Positions 1 to 11,805 of a DNA stretch of 64,000 nucleotides are shown here, one piece after another (the stretch's first letter is position 1; every line of letters starts with the position of its first letter). This stretch comes from Athripsodes cinereus (lineage: Eukaryota; Arthropoda; Insecta; Trichoptera; Leptoceridae). A program made the position numbers and the translations under genes. Below the pieces are notes generated by a model that searched no databases, was not told where the DNA came from, and saw nothing but the letters and a program-made list of their open reading frames with translations. The stretch spans positions 12,295,384-12,359,383 of the forward strand of contig OX388317.1 of the NCBI GenBank assembly GCA_947579605.1, given 5' to 3'.

Positions 1-466
1 ACTGTTGATATTTAGTGCTTTCGAATAAATAATATTTTGGCACAATGAAATCAATAAACGATCAATTATTTAATAATACGCAACGACAATTCGAAATAAT
101 TAATTCTAAATAATTGCTGTTAAATGAAATGTATTGTATTATTACGAGTATGGTACTACCTTCTTTTAATTAACCATATTATATTATTTTATGTTTGAAC
201 GATTGCCAGATGAATTCATTAATTAATTATTATTTCTTCCAATAAACACACAATTTCAAAGGACTGTAGATGAACATTGTACAAATTAAGAAACACTCAG
301 AAAATATTATGGTATAATAAAGTAATAATTAATTTACTGGTTTCACACCCGGGCACAACATTAATATGGATGTAATTTTTGCAATAAAATTTACCGATTT
401 TGAATTGTTGTTAATTAATACGCATGCTTCGTACAACGCATGCTACGTAATAGCATGCTACGTACA
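1..466. other. AT-rich DNA, no gene seen
   Basis: No open frame with recognisable domains, no RNA gene and no clear inverted repeat. Short direct repeats of ACGCATGCT/TAGCATGCTACGTACAAC lie at about 420-466, just before the LINE fragment. Confidence 0.5.
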
Positions 467-774
467 ACAGAAATGCGAACTTTGCGGGCCATAGCCGGAA
501 AAAGCCTACGAGACCGTGTTAGAAATACTACATCCGGGAGATATTATGTGAGGTCCAGGATGTTGTTAGATGGGGAAGACAACGGCGGAGATTTTGGTAT
601 GAACACGTCCAGAAGATGGATAATACCAGAATACCAAATATTGTTCTACATGGACTACCTGAGGGACGACGCCAACCAGGAAGACCCCCAAAACGATGGA
701 GGGACAGCTGGACTCCACATCGCAAGGAACAGACCTCTGGGTCTAATAAAAGATTAAGAAGAAGAAGAAGTTAA
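467..774 (+). pseudogene. LINE C-terminal remnant, frameshifted, (GAA)n tail
   Basis: This is the decayed C-terminal end of a non-LTR retrotransposon polyprotein. The first frame reads TEMRTLRAIAGKSLRDRVRN, typical of the region after the reverse transcriptase in RTE-like elements. Near 530-540 the reading shifts to another frame that continues with VVRWGRQRRRFWYEHVQKMD and then LPEGRRQPGRPPKRWRDSW, ending at a stop at about 772-774. The GRPPKRW segment is a familiar LINE C-terminal signature. The coding end runs into a GAAGAAGAAG tract, which looks like the 3' tail. The reverse transcriptase and endonuclease parts are missing, so it is a dead 5'-truncated copy. The family is inferred from motif resemblance only. 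Confidence 0.7.
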
Positions 775-2648
775 TCAATATTTGAACTAACGTTTTATCA
801 ATACGATACCTAATGCATAGTTAATTCAATAAGAAAGCAAATCCATCTGTACAAAATAACTCATAAAAAAATCTATTATTATGATCACAGTTATACACAA
901 CCATTAACATGGTCACAGTTATATACAAATAGGTAGGTACCTACTTAAGAAAATTTCAAACTATTTAATCGTCAAATTCCTTTGCAGCAAGAAGCATAAA
1001 AAATCTGTAACTTTTTACACACATACATACATCTTCTTCCTCTTGTCCCAGATGTGTATTGGAGTCTCATTGATCGAAGCTACTTCCTTCAGAAATAACT
1101 GCCCATTGCTGCTTCTATTTTTATCATCTTTTTACATCAAGTTTTTTAACACACATGTTTGACATCTTGTTCATATCAGCTTCTTTAGTAGTGACTGGCT
1201 TTCTGACGTTCTGTCACCTCCTATTCTCTTTGTTGCATAATGCTCATTAAATTTGTATTAACTAAACCTTTCCTATTTTCATATTGCGTGCAATCTTGAA
1301 TGCAGATAAAATATAATAAAGAACAAGAAACACGTGTTGCAATCAAATATTTGAATTTTTTCTCAATTATATTACGTAAGATAACTTATACAATGGAATT
1401 GGTTAATCAAAGTAATGACAAAGAACTAAAACCCACCATGCTAATATACACAAATACCTAGTAAAGTGATGTAAATAAGTAAAAAGTAGATAGGTACTAT
1501 CATCATCTTGATCAATTTACTTTACCAATAATAATAATAATGATTACAGAGTTTATTCCCCAATTAATGTTGACAACAACCTCCTTATTCGGAAATAATT
1601 ATAACTGTAATATCTACAGTACTTATTATTATATTATTACTTACATACTATGGAAACATTCAATCAGGACCGCTTAGAAGAAAAGGGGCCGCCGACTTTG
1701 GGACTGGTCTTACAAGGAAATTAATACAACCTGGAGGGAGAAAAGGGAGATTAATTTGAGATCAAAAGTCGCTTTGTTAAATATTATCTTTGTTATCAAT
1801 TAAAGTAAGCAAGATAAGTAAACATTACATTTTACAAGAAAGAAAATGTTGTGATTTAAAAACAAAGTATTTGTTGATGTCATTACATGAAGTCTGTTTT
1901 TACACAATTGTTTTTAAAGAATTAATTTTCTTTAAAGAAGCAGGAATGAAATATAATACAACAAGTTTGACTTGAACGGATTTCATTCTTGTGATAATGT
2001 TTCAGAATATAATAACTACTAAGCTTTCGAGCTTATGTTGTAGGTTTTCATCTTTCTTTGAATCAGAGTCCAAAAATTCCAATTACGTTGTTATTTATAC
2101 ATCTGTAACATCAAAAAGGAGAGAGGCGCATTTTTCTCAAGACACAAAAGAATTACAAAATCTCCAACATCTTAATCAACTTCTAGTACATTTATCCTTG
2201 TCTAACTTGTAATATCTCAAATTAAGTTTTACTCTTTCATCGTAAAATAAGAAAGAAAAAAATCTCGACATCAAAGGAATGTTCCAAGTTGAGAAAGAAC
2301 TATAATACCCAAATGTCTTTTTTGTTATTAAGACCTTTGATGGATGGCGAAACTTAGAATTTGCCACCAAAACATTTTTCATTAAAATCTTGTTCTATCC
2401 AAAGTTATATTGGTATTAAGATTATCTTGCAAAGTTTCACAGATTGCTTATTAGAGCCGAGGAAAATTGCGAATGGAACAATATTTTTTAGTCGCGGCCT
2501 CTTTGGAAAATTTATTGATTAAGAAATCTTGGACATATTTCAGTAAACAACTCAATATTGTTGAAATTGAACTTGTCGTAGGAAATACTAACTTGTCAGG
2601 AAAACAACCACTCATTAAATTAGTTTGCAGAAATAAGACATGTTTTGA
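775..2648. other. AT-rich DNA with a possible LINE tail at 1021-1215
   Basis: Mostly featureless. At 1021-1215 a CTTCTTCCTCTT tract is followed by pyrimidine-rich sequence that resembles the reverse complement of a (GAA)n-tailed LINE 3' end. Its segment CTTCCTTCAGAAATAACTGCCCATTG resembles one at 44270-44290. A perfect GTAGGTACCTAC palindrome lies at 933-944. Short open frames at 1790-2382 have no recognisable domain and are probably chance. Confidence 0.4.
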
Positions 2649-2649
2649 A

Positions 2650-2672
2650 ATATATATATATATATATATATA
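2650..2672. repeat. (TA)n microsatellite
   Basis: About eleven uninterrupted TA dinucleotides. The two overlapping open frames on opposite strands here contain IYIYIYI runs because of this tract and are probably not genes. Confidence 0.95.
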
Positions 2673-3057
2673 TTTTGTTTTGCCAATAAAAGTTTTTTGA
2701 ATGAATTTATTTTGATTTTTATGAAAAATATTTACATAAAAGCGATATGAATTCCAACACAATTTTGTAATCATTTTGCCTGAACGTGGAAATTTGTACT
2801 TCTTTGACTGAATTTTTACATAGTACCAACATGTAAACAACGACCAATTCAATATTTCAAAAGTTTCAACTATCACTATATATTTTACATGTGAGAAATA
2901 AATTTGAAAATTTATTATTTAAATTTGACTATTTTCTTATACGTGGAACGCCCAAATAAAGCATACATTGGTCTCCCACTCATTTTTTTAGGATTTTTTT
3001 TTACTATAAAAAGCAATTCATTACCTGTGTCGGTATTTTGGTAGTAGAAGTCCATTA
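2673..3057. other. AT-rich DNA, no gene seen
   Basis: No recognisable gene. The segment at about 2945-2985 (ATTGGTCTCCCACTC) recurs in variant form near 26585, 40670 and 49665, so it may be part of a dispersed repeat. Confidence 0.4.
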
Positions 3058-3122
3058 CAAAATTAATAAAAAAAAAATATTCTACTATACGATAGTAGAA
3101 AAAAACCTATTTTTATTAATTT
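3058..3122. repeat. Imperfect palindrome (hairpin) of dispersed repeat family X
   Basis: The arms are centred on 3090, with core TCTACTAT-ACG-ATAGTAGA and flanking AAATTAAT...ATTAATTT. The preceding GGTAGTAGAAGTCCATTAC resembles the GGTGGAAGTTCAT motif that precedes a similar hairpin at 23186-23276. It looks like a diverged copy of the same family. Confidence 0.6.
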
Positions 3123-3182
3123 CGTATAGAAGGCATGTTTTCGTGAAACATAGCATTCAAGATTCTACTTAATATATTCATT

Positions 3183-3325
3183 TCGGCGATGAAGAAAGTC
3201 ACTTAATCTGAAAATTTTGCATGTAGCACGGAGAAGACAACGTTTATGTTCATTACATGTAATTAGCTAGTTAATTCACTAACTTAATCTTTTGTGTGAG
3301 ATGTCGTGGTAGTGTAGATAGATAT
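3183..3325 (+). mobile_element. SINE-like repeat A, diverged copy
   Basis: Family A runs from AGCGATGAGGTATGTCAC, through GGCACGGAGAGGACAGCTTG and CATGCAGCTGGTCTGCTGG, to GGATATGCCGTGATGG and a (GTA)n tail. This copy keeps CGGCGATGAAGAAAGTCAC, AGCACGGAGAAGACAACG, a CATGTAATTAGCTAG variant of the middle and GAGATGTCGTGGTAGTGTAG at the end. It is heavily diverged and non-coding. Confidence 0.55.
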
Positions 3326-3383
3326 ATGCCAACTTAACCACTTTGATATTTTACCACGATATAATGTTCTTTATAGAGAAACA

Positions 3384-3740
3384 CTAGCTGACCCGGCAAA
3401 CGTTTTGCCACATACATTATGCCATATACATTTGCCATATACATTTGCCACATAGGTACTAATATCGCTATTAAAAATAGGGTTTGATGGCAGAAAGGAT
3501 AAAATTTTGGGCTTTATGTATTTTTTAATGCCTCACCATAAAAAAATTAAAAAAAATTGTCCAAAAAATAAAATAAAATATCGGGGTGGACCACCCTTAA
3601 CTTTTAGCGGTATGAAAAAAAGATGTTGACTGATTCTCAGACCTACTCGATAAGCACACAAAATTTCATCAAAATCGGTTCAGCCGTTTCGGAGGAGTAT
3701 GATAACAAACACCGTGACACGAGAATTTTACATATTAGAT
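3384..3740 (+). repeat. Dispersed repeat CTAGCTGACCC...ATTAGAT, copy 1
   Basis: About 357 bp, starting CTAGCTGACCCGGCAAACG and ending CACGAGAATTTTACATATTAGAT. It is clearly homologous along its length to 45365-45728. Shared blocks include GGGTTTGATGG, ATGCCTCACCATAAAA, the region TGATTCTCAGA.CTAC and GTTCAGCCGTTT. Repeats with this signature are common in insect genomes and I believe they derive from an RTE-like LINE or SINE 3' region, but the parent was not identified. It has no coding capacity. Confidence 0.8.
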
Positions 3741-4888
3741 TCGTAGAACTGATCAGTGATAGATAATGATTTTCAGTCTTAGATCATTATACGTAGTGCT
3801 TAATTTTAGGGGGATTTAAAAAAAATATATTAAATTGTATCAAAAATGTTAATTAATTTCGCATTTGCATTATTTTACCTGGAATTACAAAGCCATATCA
3901 AACAAGTGAGTCCAATTCCAATACCTCAGAACGCTATAATTGATTTTCTTCATTTTTTCTCTAAGTAATATTTTTATATGCATGGTTATAAAACGAGTAT
4001 TCGGGTCCAAATCCAATCATGTAAATTAAGATATTTCAGATCGAATATCTAACTCTGCACTTTATCTAAATCATTACAATCTCAGCGTATCCAACAAATG
4101 GAGTACCTAACCAGTAAATCAAATAAAAGTAACTACTTAAAAATCAATAAAATATTAAAAACAGGTATAATACCTAAACCAAGGTAGTTCAGGATGTTTC
4201 CGAATGTTTTCAAATGTTTTTTAGAATAATCAACTCTTCCAGGACATCACTTGAAAAACTTAGGGGAAAGAGTAACAATAATATTCTATTCTGGGAACTA
4301 AACACAGAATATTACGTAAACGTTCATATTCAAAATTATTTTAATTTTATATTTGACATTTCCTAGAAAATATTCCGGTATAGTGTTCTAGTAATGATAT
4401 TAATAAAGCCCATAGGAGGTACTCTATCGCTACAGGTGCAAGATTTCTTCCAATATTATTTTTAGATATAAGATCCCGGTACATAGGTAGGTACATGACG
4501 TTATTATTGGAATTGTGAGATTCTCCAATCCTCTTCATCCAGTGATTTGGCCCCGGAATAGAGAGCAAAGTGGTTCATCAAATATTTACTCTCGGTTCGA
4601 GGTGTTTGCACTAAACATTGAGTGGCACTGTTGTAAAAATAACAGATTTTCTTCTGATAAAATAGATATCCTCAATCCACCCCTCACCCTCTTCTCTCAA
4701 TGGCAGATGAGCAAAAATGAGAGGAGTTATATCTATTCCTGAAAATTCTACACAAAACTTTATATCTCATTACTTTAAACTAAAACGAAATAAACAAAAT
4801 AATACGAACTGCTTTCAAACTAAATATTATCTTAAATAAATTTTGAAAAATGAGAATAGACGATTCTACCGCATTTTTTTTAGTAATT
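3741..4888. other. AT-rich DNA, no gene seen
   Basis: Two overlapping short open frames on opposite strands (about 4347-4742) lack domains and have no sign of splice structure. Nothing else is recognisable. Confidence 0.45.
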
Positions 4889-4982
4889 GTATGTAGCACT
4901 TCAGTCATCTAAACATCCGAAGGTTCGTATCCTGATGCCGATTTCTCAATCAGTCTCTCTGTACAAATGTATTGGTAACTGA
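4889..4982 (+). mobile_element. tRNA-derived SINE fragment
   Basis: The sequence GTAGCACTTCAGTCATCTAA followed by GAAGGTTCGTATCCTGATG has the spacing of the 3' half of a tRNA. A B-box-like GGTTCGTATCC sits at about 4922-4932. The A-box half is missing or decayed. It is probably a SINE remnant. Confidence 0.45.
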
Positions 4983-4994
4983 AAATTTTTGATG

Positions 4995-5150
4995 CTATTG
5001 ACCGAAGGTACTTGTTGGAAGTGCATTTCAAGATAAATTGGAAAACCACAGTATGCAGTTAACTTCCAAATGACTTTTATTAACTTCGCGTACTAGTATT
5101 CGGAGACTCTCGACTCCATCATCAGGCGATTAGTAAAAAGTGAAATAAGG
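4995..5150 (+). repeat. Dispersed repeat family X, copy with CATCATCAGG motif
   Basis: It begins GACCGAAGGTACTTGTTGGAAG, matching the CGACGGTACTTGGTGGAA start of copies at 23153, 42243 and 46383. It continues through TTAACTTCGCGTACTAGTATTCGGAGACTC and CCATCATCAGGCG. Paired short motifs followed by CATCATCAGG resemble the pseudo-LTRs of Penelope-like retroelements. That is a tentative inference, and no reverse transcriptase of that type was seen. Confidence 0.4.
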
Positions 5151-6329
5151 TACAGAGACAAACAGTATTTATAGAATTTGAACAAAAGAATGTTGGGAGA
5201 AGCCCATGTTCATAAGAAAGTAATTCCTTTCCAAAAGTTTTTTATCAATGAATTATAATAATCATTTTCTCTCTTATTGGTAAGTGATTTTTTTCTCATT
5301 AAAATATCTGGTTTCAACTTCACTGGTCACTCTGGACTGAATGTATAGCTGGTCATTTTGACTGAAAATGTCAAGCTAACTTGACAAAAGCCCTCCAGTT
5401 TTATAAGTAGGTACCTTTCTTTCTTTCTTTTTTTCCGGCAAGGCACCCGACATCGTGTAAAAAGTGTAAAAAACAAATAGTGTCGTTCTTTAAAACGTTT
5501 TTAAACTTTATTGAATATAAAAGATTTTTTACTCCTTGAGATTCTGTAAAGAAAAATTCAATGCAGAGAGGATCCATTCTGCATTACTTCAAAGTTAGTC
5601 AGATGACTATACAAAGAGTCACATACATTTGAAGATATGCTGACGATAACACATGTCATACTAAAATAAAGTCATTCTCATCATCTTTGTTAATAGGCAA
5701 AACGCGCACTGGACCATCTCAACCAACCAACGGCAAATTAATAAAGTTTTCTATTTTATTCTTTCATTCGTAAAAAAAATATTGAACAGCTAGTGTCATA
5801 TTAAATTCACTTGTTTTCTGATTTCACGAACGTTAAGGGTGAGTAAAGTAATAGACAAAAAATATTTTGTAAATTATCCAGTGTTTTATATAAAAACAAA
5901 TGATTAATGATAAAATAAAATATCAACTTAATAGTATTAAGGATAATATTCAGTACAGTATGTTTGTATCAATCAATTCATAGGTAGGTACATTATCGCA
6001 ATGTGGGTACCTACCTACATAATAAAACATGATAAAATGTCATGAATAATAATGACATTCGTATATACGTATTGTGTGTGTAGGGACATTGATTCATTAT
6101 ACCCATTTATTATCTAATATATACTTCTATATACCTATACATCTTCATATAATAATATTTCTCTGAACTTACTAGGTACCTACTCATAACATAATGTTGG
6201 TATTGTTCTTTCTGACGGGTGACAAGATTTTTCCATTTTTATAAAATATTTAAATAATAACAATATTTTTTTTGTTTTTGATGTATTTTATAATAAATTT
6301 TACTTTTTGATTTCTTTGATGAGAGAGAC
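5151..6329. other. AT-rich DNA with a short LINE-tail-like stretch
   Basis: At 5417-5458 the sequence TTTCCGGCAAGGCACCCGAC recurs at about 56895-56925, preceded in both by a T/C-rich tract. This is consistent with the reverse-complemented 3' end of a (GAA)n-tailed LINE. GTAGGTACCT-type palindromes occur near 5406, 5988, 6005 and 6173. No gene is seen. Confidence 0.4.
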
Positions 6330-6359
6330 GGGTTGTTCAACAAGAACTTTGTTTTTTAA
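6330..6359 (+). repeat. mariner left terminal inverted repeat
   Basis: Thirty bases beginning GGGTTGTTCAACAAG and ending GTTTTTTAA. 28 of 30 match the right end in reverse complement. Confidence 0.9.
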
Positions 6360-6425
6360 TTGTGGCAACACCAGCAACATGATAGTTTTGACATTTAATT
6401 TTTTGACGTATTCGTAGTGGATGCA

Positions 6426-6797
6426 TTGGCAATTGTTGCAATGAATTCAATTTCGCTTGAAAATCGCATTAAAATAATTAAAATCCATTATGAAAATGGT
6501 GGTTCTGCTAAAGTGACATTTCGTCAAATTCGTGATATTTTCGGACAACATAATCGTCCTTCTGAGACCGCTATTAAGAATTTGGTCGCTAAATTTGAGT
6601 CGACAGGCTCATTGGCAATTGTTGCAATGAATTCAATTTCGCTTGAAAATCGCATTAAAATAATTAAAATCCATTATGAAAATGGTGGTTCTGCTAAAGT
6701 GACATTTCGTCAAATTCGTGATATTTTCGGACAACATAATCGTCCTTCTGAGACCGCTATTAAGAATTTGGTCGCTAAATTTGAGTCGACAGGCTCG
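6426..6797 (+). repeat. Two-copy 186-bp tandem duplication inside the transposase
   Basis: Copy 1 is 6426-6611 and copy 2 is 6612-6797. By eye they are identical except for the last base (TCA versus TCG). The unit is exactly 62 codons, so the frame is kept. It covers the N-terminal helix-turn-helix region, and each copy carries its own ATG (6441 and 6627). Confidence 0.92.
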
Positions 6798-7688
6798 ATA
6801 CAAAATGTGTTAACACCAACGCGTGTACGACCGGGTCGTTCAACTGAAAATATCGCAGCCGTGAGCCACAGTGTTGAAGCAGATCCAAATTTGTCAATTC
6901 CTCGACGTTCTCGACAATTGGGGTTATCCAAAACCACCACATGGCGAATTTTGCGTAAGGATTTGGCTTTGAAACTGGTGCAGGAATTGAAGCCGAACAA
7001 CCATTCAAATCGCCGTAGATTCGCTCAATTCATTCAGGAACAACCCGCTGGTTTTTCTGAAAAAATCATTTTTTCAGACGAAGCCCATTTTCACTTGTCA
7101 GGGTACGTCAACAAGCAAAATTGCCGCATTTGGGCTTCTGAAAATCCTAGAGCAATTATTGAGAAGCCGTTGCATGCTCAGCGTGTCACTGTATGGTGCG
7201 CTATGTGGTCTGGAGGCGTGATTGGGCCGTTTTTTTTCGAAGATGAGACTGGAAATGCGGTAACGGTCAATGGATCACGCTATCGCAAGATGTTGACAAC
7301 TCAATTTTGGCCTATTATTGATGACGTGGATATCACTGACATGTGGTTTCAACAGGACGGTGCCACATGTCACACAACCAATGAAACGATCAATTTATTG
7401 CAAACCAAATTTCCCGATCGCATGATTTCACGAAACTCAGCTGTTAAGTGGCCAGCCAGATCGTGTGATTTAACGCCACTGGATTATTTTTTGTGGGGCT
7501 ATGTTAAGGACAGAGTCTATACGGAGCCAATCGAATCGATTGCAGCCTTAAAACTCAAAATCCGTGATGTGATTAGCGAAATAGTCCCGCCATTTTGCCA
7601 AAAAGTGATTAAAAACTTTGATGAAAGAATCGACATCTGTCAGCGTGCTCGTGGTGGACATTTGTCAGATATCATTTTTCATGCATAA
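6441..7688 (+). CDS. mariner-family transposase with duplicated N-terminal DNA-binding domain
   Basis: Predicted cut-and-paste transposase (415 aa from the first ATG). The N-terminal unit (about residues 1-57) has a helix-turn-helix-like segment, with VTFRQIRDIFG and SETAIKNLVAKFE, expected to bind the element's own ends. It is repeated at about residues 58-119. A second helical segment, LSKTTTWRILRKDL, follows at about 161-174. The catalytic triad is visible: D213 in IFSDEAHF, D306 in WFQQDGATCH and D343 in RSCDLTPLDYFLWGY, with 36 residues between the last two. The canonical mariner spacing is 34, so this is a variant group. A frame upstream of 6441 is open but has no ATG. Starting at the second ATG (6627) gives 353 aa, the normal family length. 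It acts in the nucleus. No stops or frameshifts are seen, so it may be active or only recently silenced. Confidence 0.9.
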   Translation: MNSISLENRIKIIKIHYENGGSAKVTFRQIRDIFGQHNRPSETAIKNLVAKFESTGSLAIVAMNSISLENRIKIIKIHYENGGSAKVTFRQIRDIFGQHNRPSETAIKNLVAKFESTGSIQNVLTPTRVRPGRSTENIAAVSHSVEADPNLSIPRRSRQLGLSKTTTWRILRKDLALKLVQELKPNNHSNRRRFAQFIQEQPAGFSEKIIFSDEAHFHLSGYVNKQNCRIWASENPRAIIEKPLHAQRVTVWCAMWSGGVIGPFFFEDETGNAVTVNGSRYRKMLTTQFWPIIDDVDITDMWFQQDGATCHTTNETINLLQTKFPDRMISRNSAVKWPARSCDLTPLDYFLWGYVKDRVYTEPIESIAALKLKIRDVISEIVPPFCQKVIKNFDERIDICQRARGGHLSDIIFHA

Positions 7689-7762
7689 TTGCCAAACTTT
7701 TCTCTTTGTAATTCAATAAAAATTTTAATCATCTTCATCAATTTTTTTTGTTTTATTTTGTT

Positions 7763-7792
7763 TTAAAAAACAAAGTCCTTGTTGAAAAACCC
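7763..7792 (-). repeat. mariner right terminal inverted repeat
   Basis: The reverse complement begins GGGTTTTTCAACAAGG. It is followed on the plus strand by TATATC, which supplies the TA target dinucleotide. Confidence 0.9.
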
Positions 7793-10079
7793 TATATCTT
7801 GCTTATTTCAAAAATTGTGAGTTATTCGGTACTATCTTTGATAGTAATTCATTTAACTTTGATATTTTTTTGAAGACTTAAACATCTCTGGTAAATTTAG
7901 AATCTTTACGGGTCTACAGGTTGAATGTTTATTTTGTTAACAAATTCTTTAATTAACTGTTTGATTTTTGTAACAAAAAAATATAAAATAATAATAATAG
8001 ATGTAAGTTGAGTGGAGAAAATTTCTTAATAGCAACAATTTTGCCTTCTTTTTGTATAACAACTTGAACAGTGAATCAAAATAGTTTAAATATCAAATTT
8101 AAATATAATAATAATGAAAAATTTTCTTGCAAAAAATATTGCAACAAAAGAAATATAACATGGTATTTTGTGCAAAGGGCGACAAAAAACCCAAAAATAT
8201 AATATTTTTCACGTAAATTGCCTAGTAATAAATAGGTTTCTCATTTGCAATTCAGTAATTAGGTATGCCACTCATTCTGAATGTCGTATAATTGTGGCAC
8301 GGAGAGGACAAACTTTACGTTCATATTTTTATTCAACTTGGTTATACGAGTTTTTTAATGACGTTAGCTTGTGCATAATAATACGAATAAACAAAAAATA
8401 AATATCATTATTTTTAATTAATTGTACACGAAAATATGAACCTTAGGAACTCAGCACTCTTTACAACTCCCATTATAACATAAATTCTTATTTGCATATA
8501 GGACAAAAAAATCTGTAGTAATTCTTGGATAAAAGTTGCATTTATAATAAAAATACATTTATAATATATAATTTAATAACAATTTAACTAAAAATGTTCA
8601 CAATGCTATAAGTATTGATGTATTTTTATTCATTATATTAAATGATTTACTACATATATAAGTAGCTATTTATATCTGAAAATGAACATAATTTATTAGT
8701 CAACAATATACAAATATTAATGATATCCATTTCCCATCACAATTAATCAAACTATTTAGTTGTAAGTCAATAAAAAATGTTTTCATACAATCTGTATGAA
8801 ATATGGCAATATAAATTGATCTAATATGGTTGACGAAATATGTCATTGTTCCATATAATATCATATATTATCCTAAATCTCATCTCCTTTATTGTTCTTA
8901 CAGAAAAATAGGGAAGCTACAAGCAAAATATTGATAAGTTTGAAGCGTTTAAATTTCAGAATATTTAGAATTTTTCCTATCATAATAAAAACTCCTTCAA
9001 ATATCTGTTCATTAGGTACCAATTTTACCTTTTACCTTAACTTCTGCTTTCTTCTTATGTTCAGGAAAGGACAAAAACCTCCTTCTTGGACTTCCACAAT
9101 TCTTTGTTGGGCGCAACTCTTTCCCAGTATAGGCCCGTCACTCTCTTAATGGCATCGGATCTTGTCAGAGACCTGCGCTCTGTTTAAGGTACCAAACCAT
9201 AATTTATCAAAATGCATTTTTATTGCTTATATTATTTAATTCATATCAACAGCCGAAGCTTTTCACTTTTCAATATAAAATTAGAGTTTATACTGAACAG
9301 AACAGAAAAGTCTGTGCAAGCCAATATTCAAAGATTTGATAAAAAAAAAACTCATCGGACATATTGTGAAAACTACTAAGCTGTGAATCATTGACCTCGT
9401 GAACGACGTTCAAAAAGCAATATCGAAATGCCAACTAAAATGATTTACGATATAGTTCTCACTTAGGTGTTTCTAATTGAACAATATGTAAACAAATCAT
9501 CAAAGTTTTACACTTCAATTATTGTATTATGCTGTAATTTGAGTACCTTATAACAGCGATAGATTACAACAATAAAGGTAGGCATAAAGTAATGCAACGT
9601 CATCCATTTTATAGGATTATTCATCACAAAATGGCCGATGTCGGTATGTCGTATTAGACACGTTCTGTCACAACGTATCCGTTATTATTAGAAGCAGTTA
9701 CAAAGTGCTAACTCATCCAAATTGCGTTAAATTTACCCACTATGTTTAACATGATAATAACATTATTTTCATTATTTTACATCGATCGATGGCAGATTTT
9801 CAAACAAAGTCATGTTCTTCATAATGCATTACATCGAACCTATCGATAAATAATCAAACTTTCAATCGTATTGACAGACCACATCCATGGGAATTTCATA
9901 TGATTAATATTAAGAAGAAATGAACGACATGTTTTTCTTATTATGTTCATTGACAATCACGGCATATCCAAAAAGTATTTGTTCAATATTTATTTATTGA
10001 ATTTCTAAGTACAGAACTGATTATTTGATATTCATTTGTAGATCTTTGTATTAGTTATTTTTAATCCTTTATTAATTTT
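7793..10079. other. AT-rich DNA with one decayed SINE A fragment
   Basis: At 8259-8335, TTAGGTATGCCACTCATTC and GTGGCACGGAGAGGACAAAC match the 5' half of SINE-like repeat A on the plus strand. The stretch 9085-9185 is less AT-rich and may be a LINE relic, but no frame could be followed. No host gene is recognisable. Confidence 0.45.
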
Positions 10080-10205
10080 ATGTACTTTTTTAATGCAGCA
10101 CGCCCCGATACAGGGCAACCTAGTGAGGCTACTGCAACATATTTATATCCATATTGGTGATTTATTGTCCCTGATATTAATTGAATAAAGTATATAAGAT
10201 TAATG
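10080..10205 (+). repeat. LINE 3' UTR end, family Y
   Basis: It contains ATATTGGTGATTTATTGTCC and ends TTGAATAAAGTATATAAG. The same 3' end occurs in reverse complement at 16979-17065. The shared AATAAAGTAT terminus looks like a polyadenylation signal at the end of a LINE. No coding part is present. Confidence 0.5.
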
Positions 10206-11439
10206 TGTCACCAGCACCATCTATCAACTCGTGTACGCAAATCATACAAAATTCGTCACATTTTGTGTATGACTGAATTCTATTGAATATTGGTGTTTGG
10301 TAAATATTGCGTTCATATACTTATTACTGATAATAAATTTTCAATTCCGTATGTTTGCTCTCTCACAACGTCTCTATGTACATTTTGTACTAATAATAAT
10401 AATAATATGACATCTATTTCCGAAATTTATTACATACAGTAACATGAATAAGTTTGTAAATGCAAATATAGTTTTTATACACACAGAAACCACTTGACTC
10501 GGGACGAATCGATAAATTTTATGAAAATGCGTGCTGATACAAAAAAAATAAGTCAATATTTGGAGTAGTGATGAAATGAGTACTTTGCCCTAATACCTTA
10601 TGACGGATATTCGATGTATCGCCGAAACAAGATAGCCGGATCACTAGTTTGATAAATTTTGATAAATGAATTTTCTAGACTTTTGCACTATCCGGGTAAT
10701 CAGTGGATCCTTCAATGATTTGTTTTGTTTAAAGTAAATTACGCTGTGGGATATTTTTATAAGATGACATATATTAATCAAATTTAAAGTGTGTGGATGG
10801 TATAGGAACTGCTAATCCTATAATGTCCATGTGAAAGGGAAGCATTTTTCGATCCATTGCTAGATTAAATCCTGTTTGTGCATAAGTCTGTGTGTCTCGT
10901 TGTCAGGGTCACATATCTAATTTTTGATAGAGATTATTTCACCATTTGTTGTCGTAATAGATCGATCGGATACCGTATAGTTGCCGGATCTGCGTTTTGT
11001 CTCTAACTTGGGGTCAATTGTCATTTTATTACTATGTAAGTAAATGAGTAAGCCATCGAATATTTCAAAAAAAGGGAATAAAAAAGGTACGAGCGTTTTT
11101 TTCATACTACGAAAAAAATATAACGTGTTGCTTACAAGTATCATTTTTACTTAAAAATATCAAATTAACCCACTCATTCTGCTTCATTCATAAAGGAGAG
11201 GCATGCTCATTTATCGAAAAATCGTTAATATTAAACTTGCGTTGTTTTTGGGTATTTTGGGAGATGGTGACATAGTAATAACTTTCCCAATGCATATAGC
11301 AGTACACACATTATTCGACTGAAGCAAATCTAAATAGATACAGGCAGAGACTTGGCTTTTACCTTTACATGTATGTTTTTGTACATACGGGATTCCAGAA
11401 CTAATATCTCCATATTCCTAGAAATTAAGATCAAAGACC
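10206..11439. other. AT-rich DNA, no gene seen
   Basis: Short open frames on the minus strand at 10374-10556 and 10917-11144 have no recognisable domain. Nothing else could be supported. Confidence 0.4.
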
Positions 11440-11740
11440 GGTTTTCATTTATTTATTTGAAACGCAAACTTCAGTTTTTTGGACTGGTCATAAGAAAAGA
11501 AAAAGGCATGGAAAGATTGATGATCAATAGTGAAGTAGTAGCGATAAGAGGAAGAGGGCGAGTGCCTGCGAGGTGGAGAGACCAAATTAAGTCTGCCACA
11601 GGCTCAACAGTAGTAGAAGCATTGAGAACGTGACGTATTGGGAGGACTGGATAATTATGGTTAATCAAGCAGTAGGGGCAAAAAAGCTGACAGGTCACGA
11701 CTTTAAGCATTGAGGACAATGACATAGAAGAAGACGTACT
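11440..11740 (+). pseudogene. LINE C-terminal remnant
   Basis: The frame reads KLQFFGLVIRKEKGMERLMI and then GRGRVPARWRDQIKSATGST. This matches the pattern of C-terminal ends of RTE-like LINE polyproteins: an FGH/FGL block, a basic G-R-G-R-x-P-x-R-W block and a final helix. The frame ends at a stop at 11631-11633. Continuation in other frames (GRTG then related debris to about 11740) suggests an indel. The reverse transcriptase part is absent. Confidence 0.65.
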
Positions 11741-11805
11741 TATCAATTAATTAATCAATGGCTTTTTTAAACCATACAATTGGCGTCTATGCACCAATTA
11801 AGTCA

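Larger units (their letters stand above)
6330..7792 (+). mobile_element. mariner/Tc1-superfamily DNA transposon, near-complete
   Basis: A 1463-bp element bounded by 30-bp terminal inverted repeats. The left end at 6330-6359 starts GGGTTGTTCAACAAG, and the right end at 7763-7792 reads GGGTTTTTCAACAAG in reverse complement, with only two mismatches over 30 bp. It encloses a single open transposase frame. Removing the internal 186-bp duplication leaves 1277 bp, the usual size of a mariner. The right end is followed by TA as expected. The left end is preceded by AC rather than TA, so the TA target duplication is not intact on the left. The element appears young because the frame is unbroken and the ends are well matched. 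Confidence 0.9.
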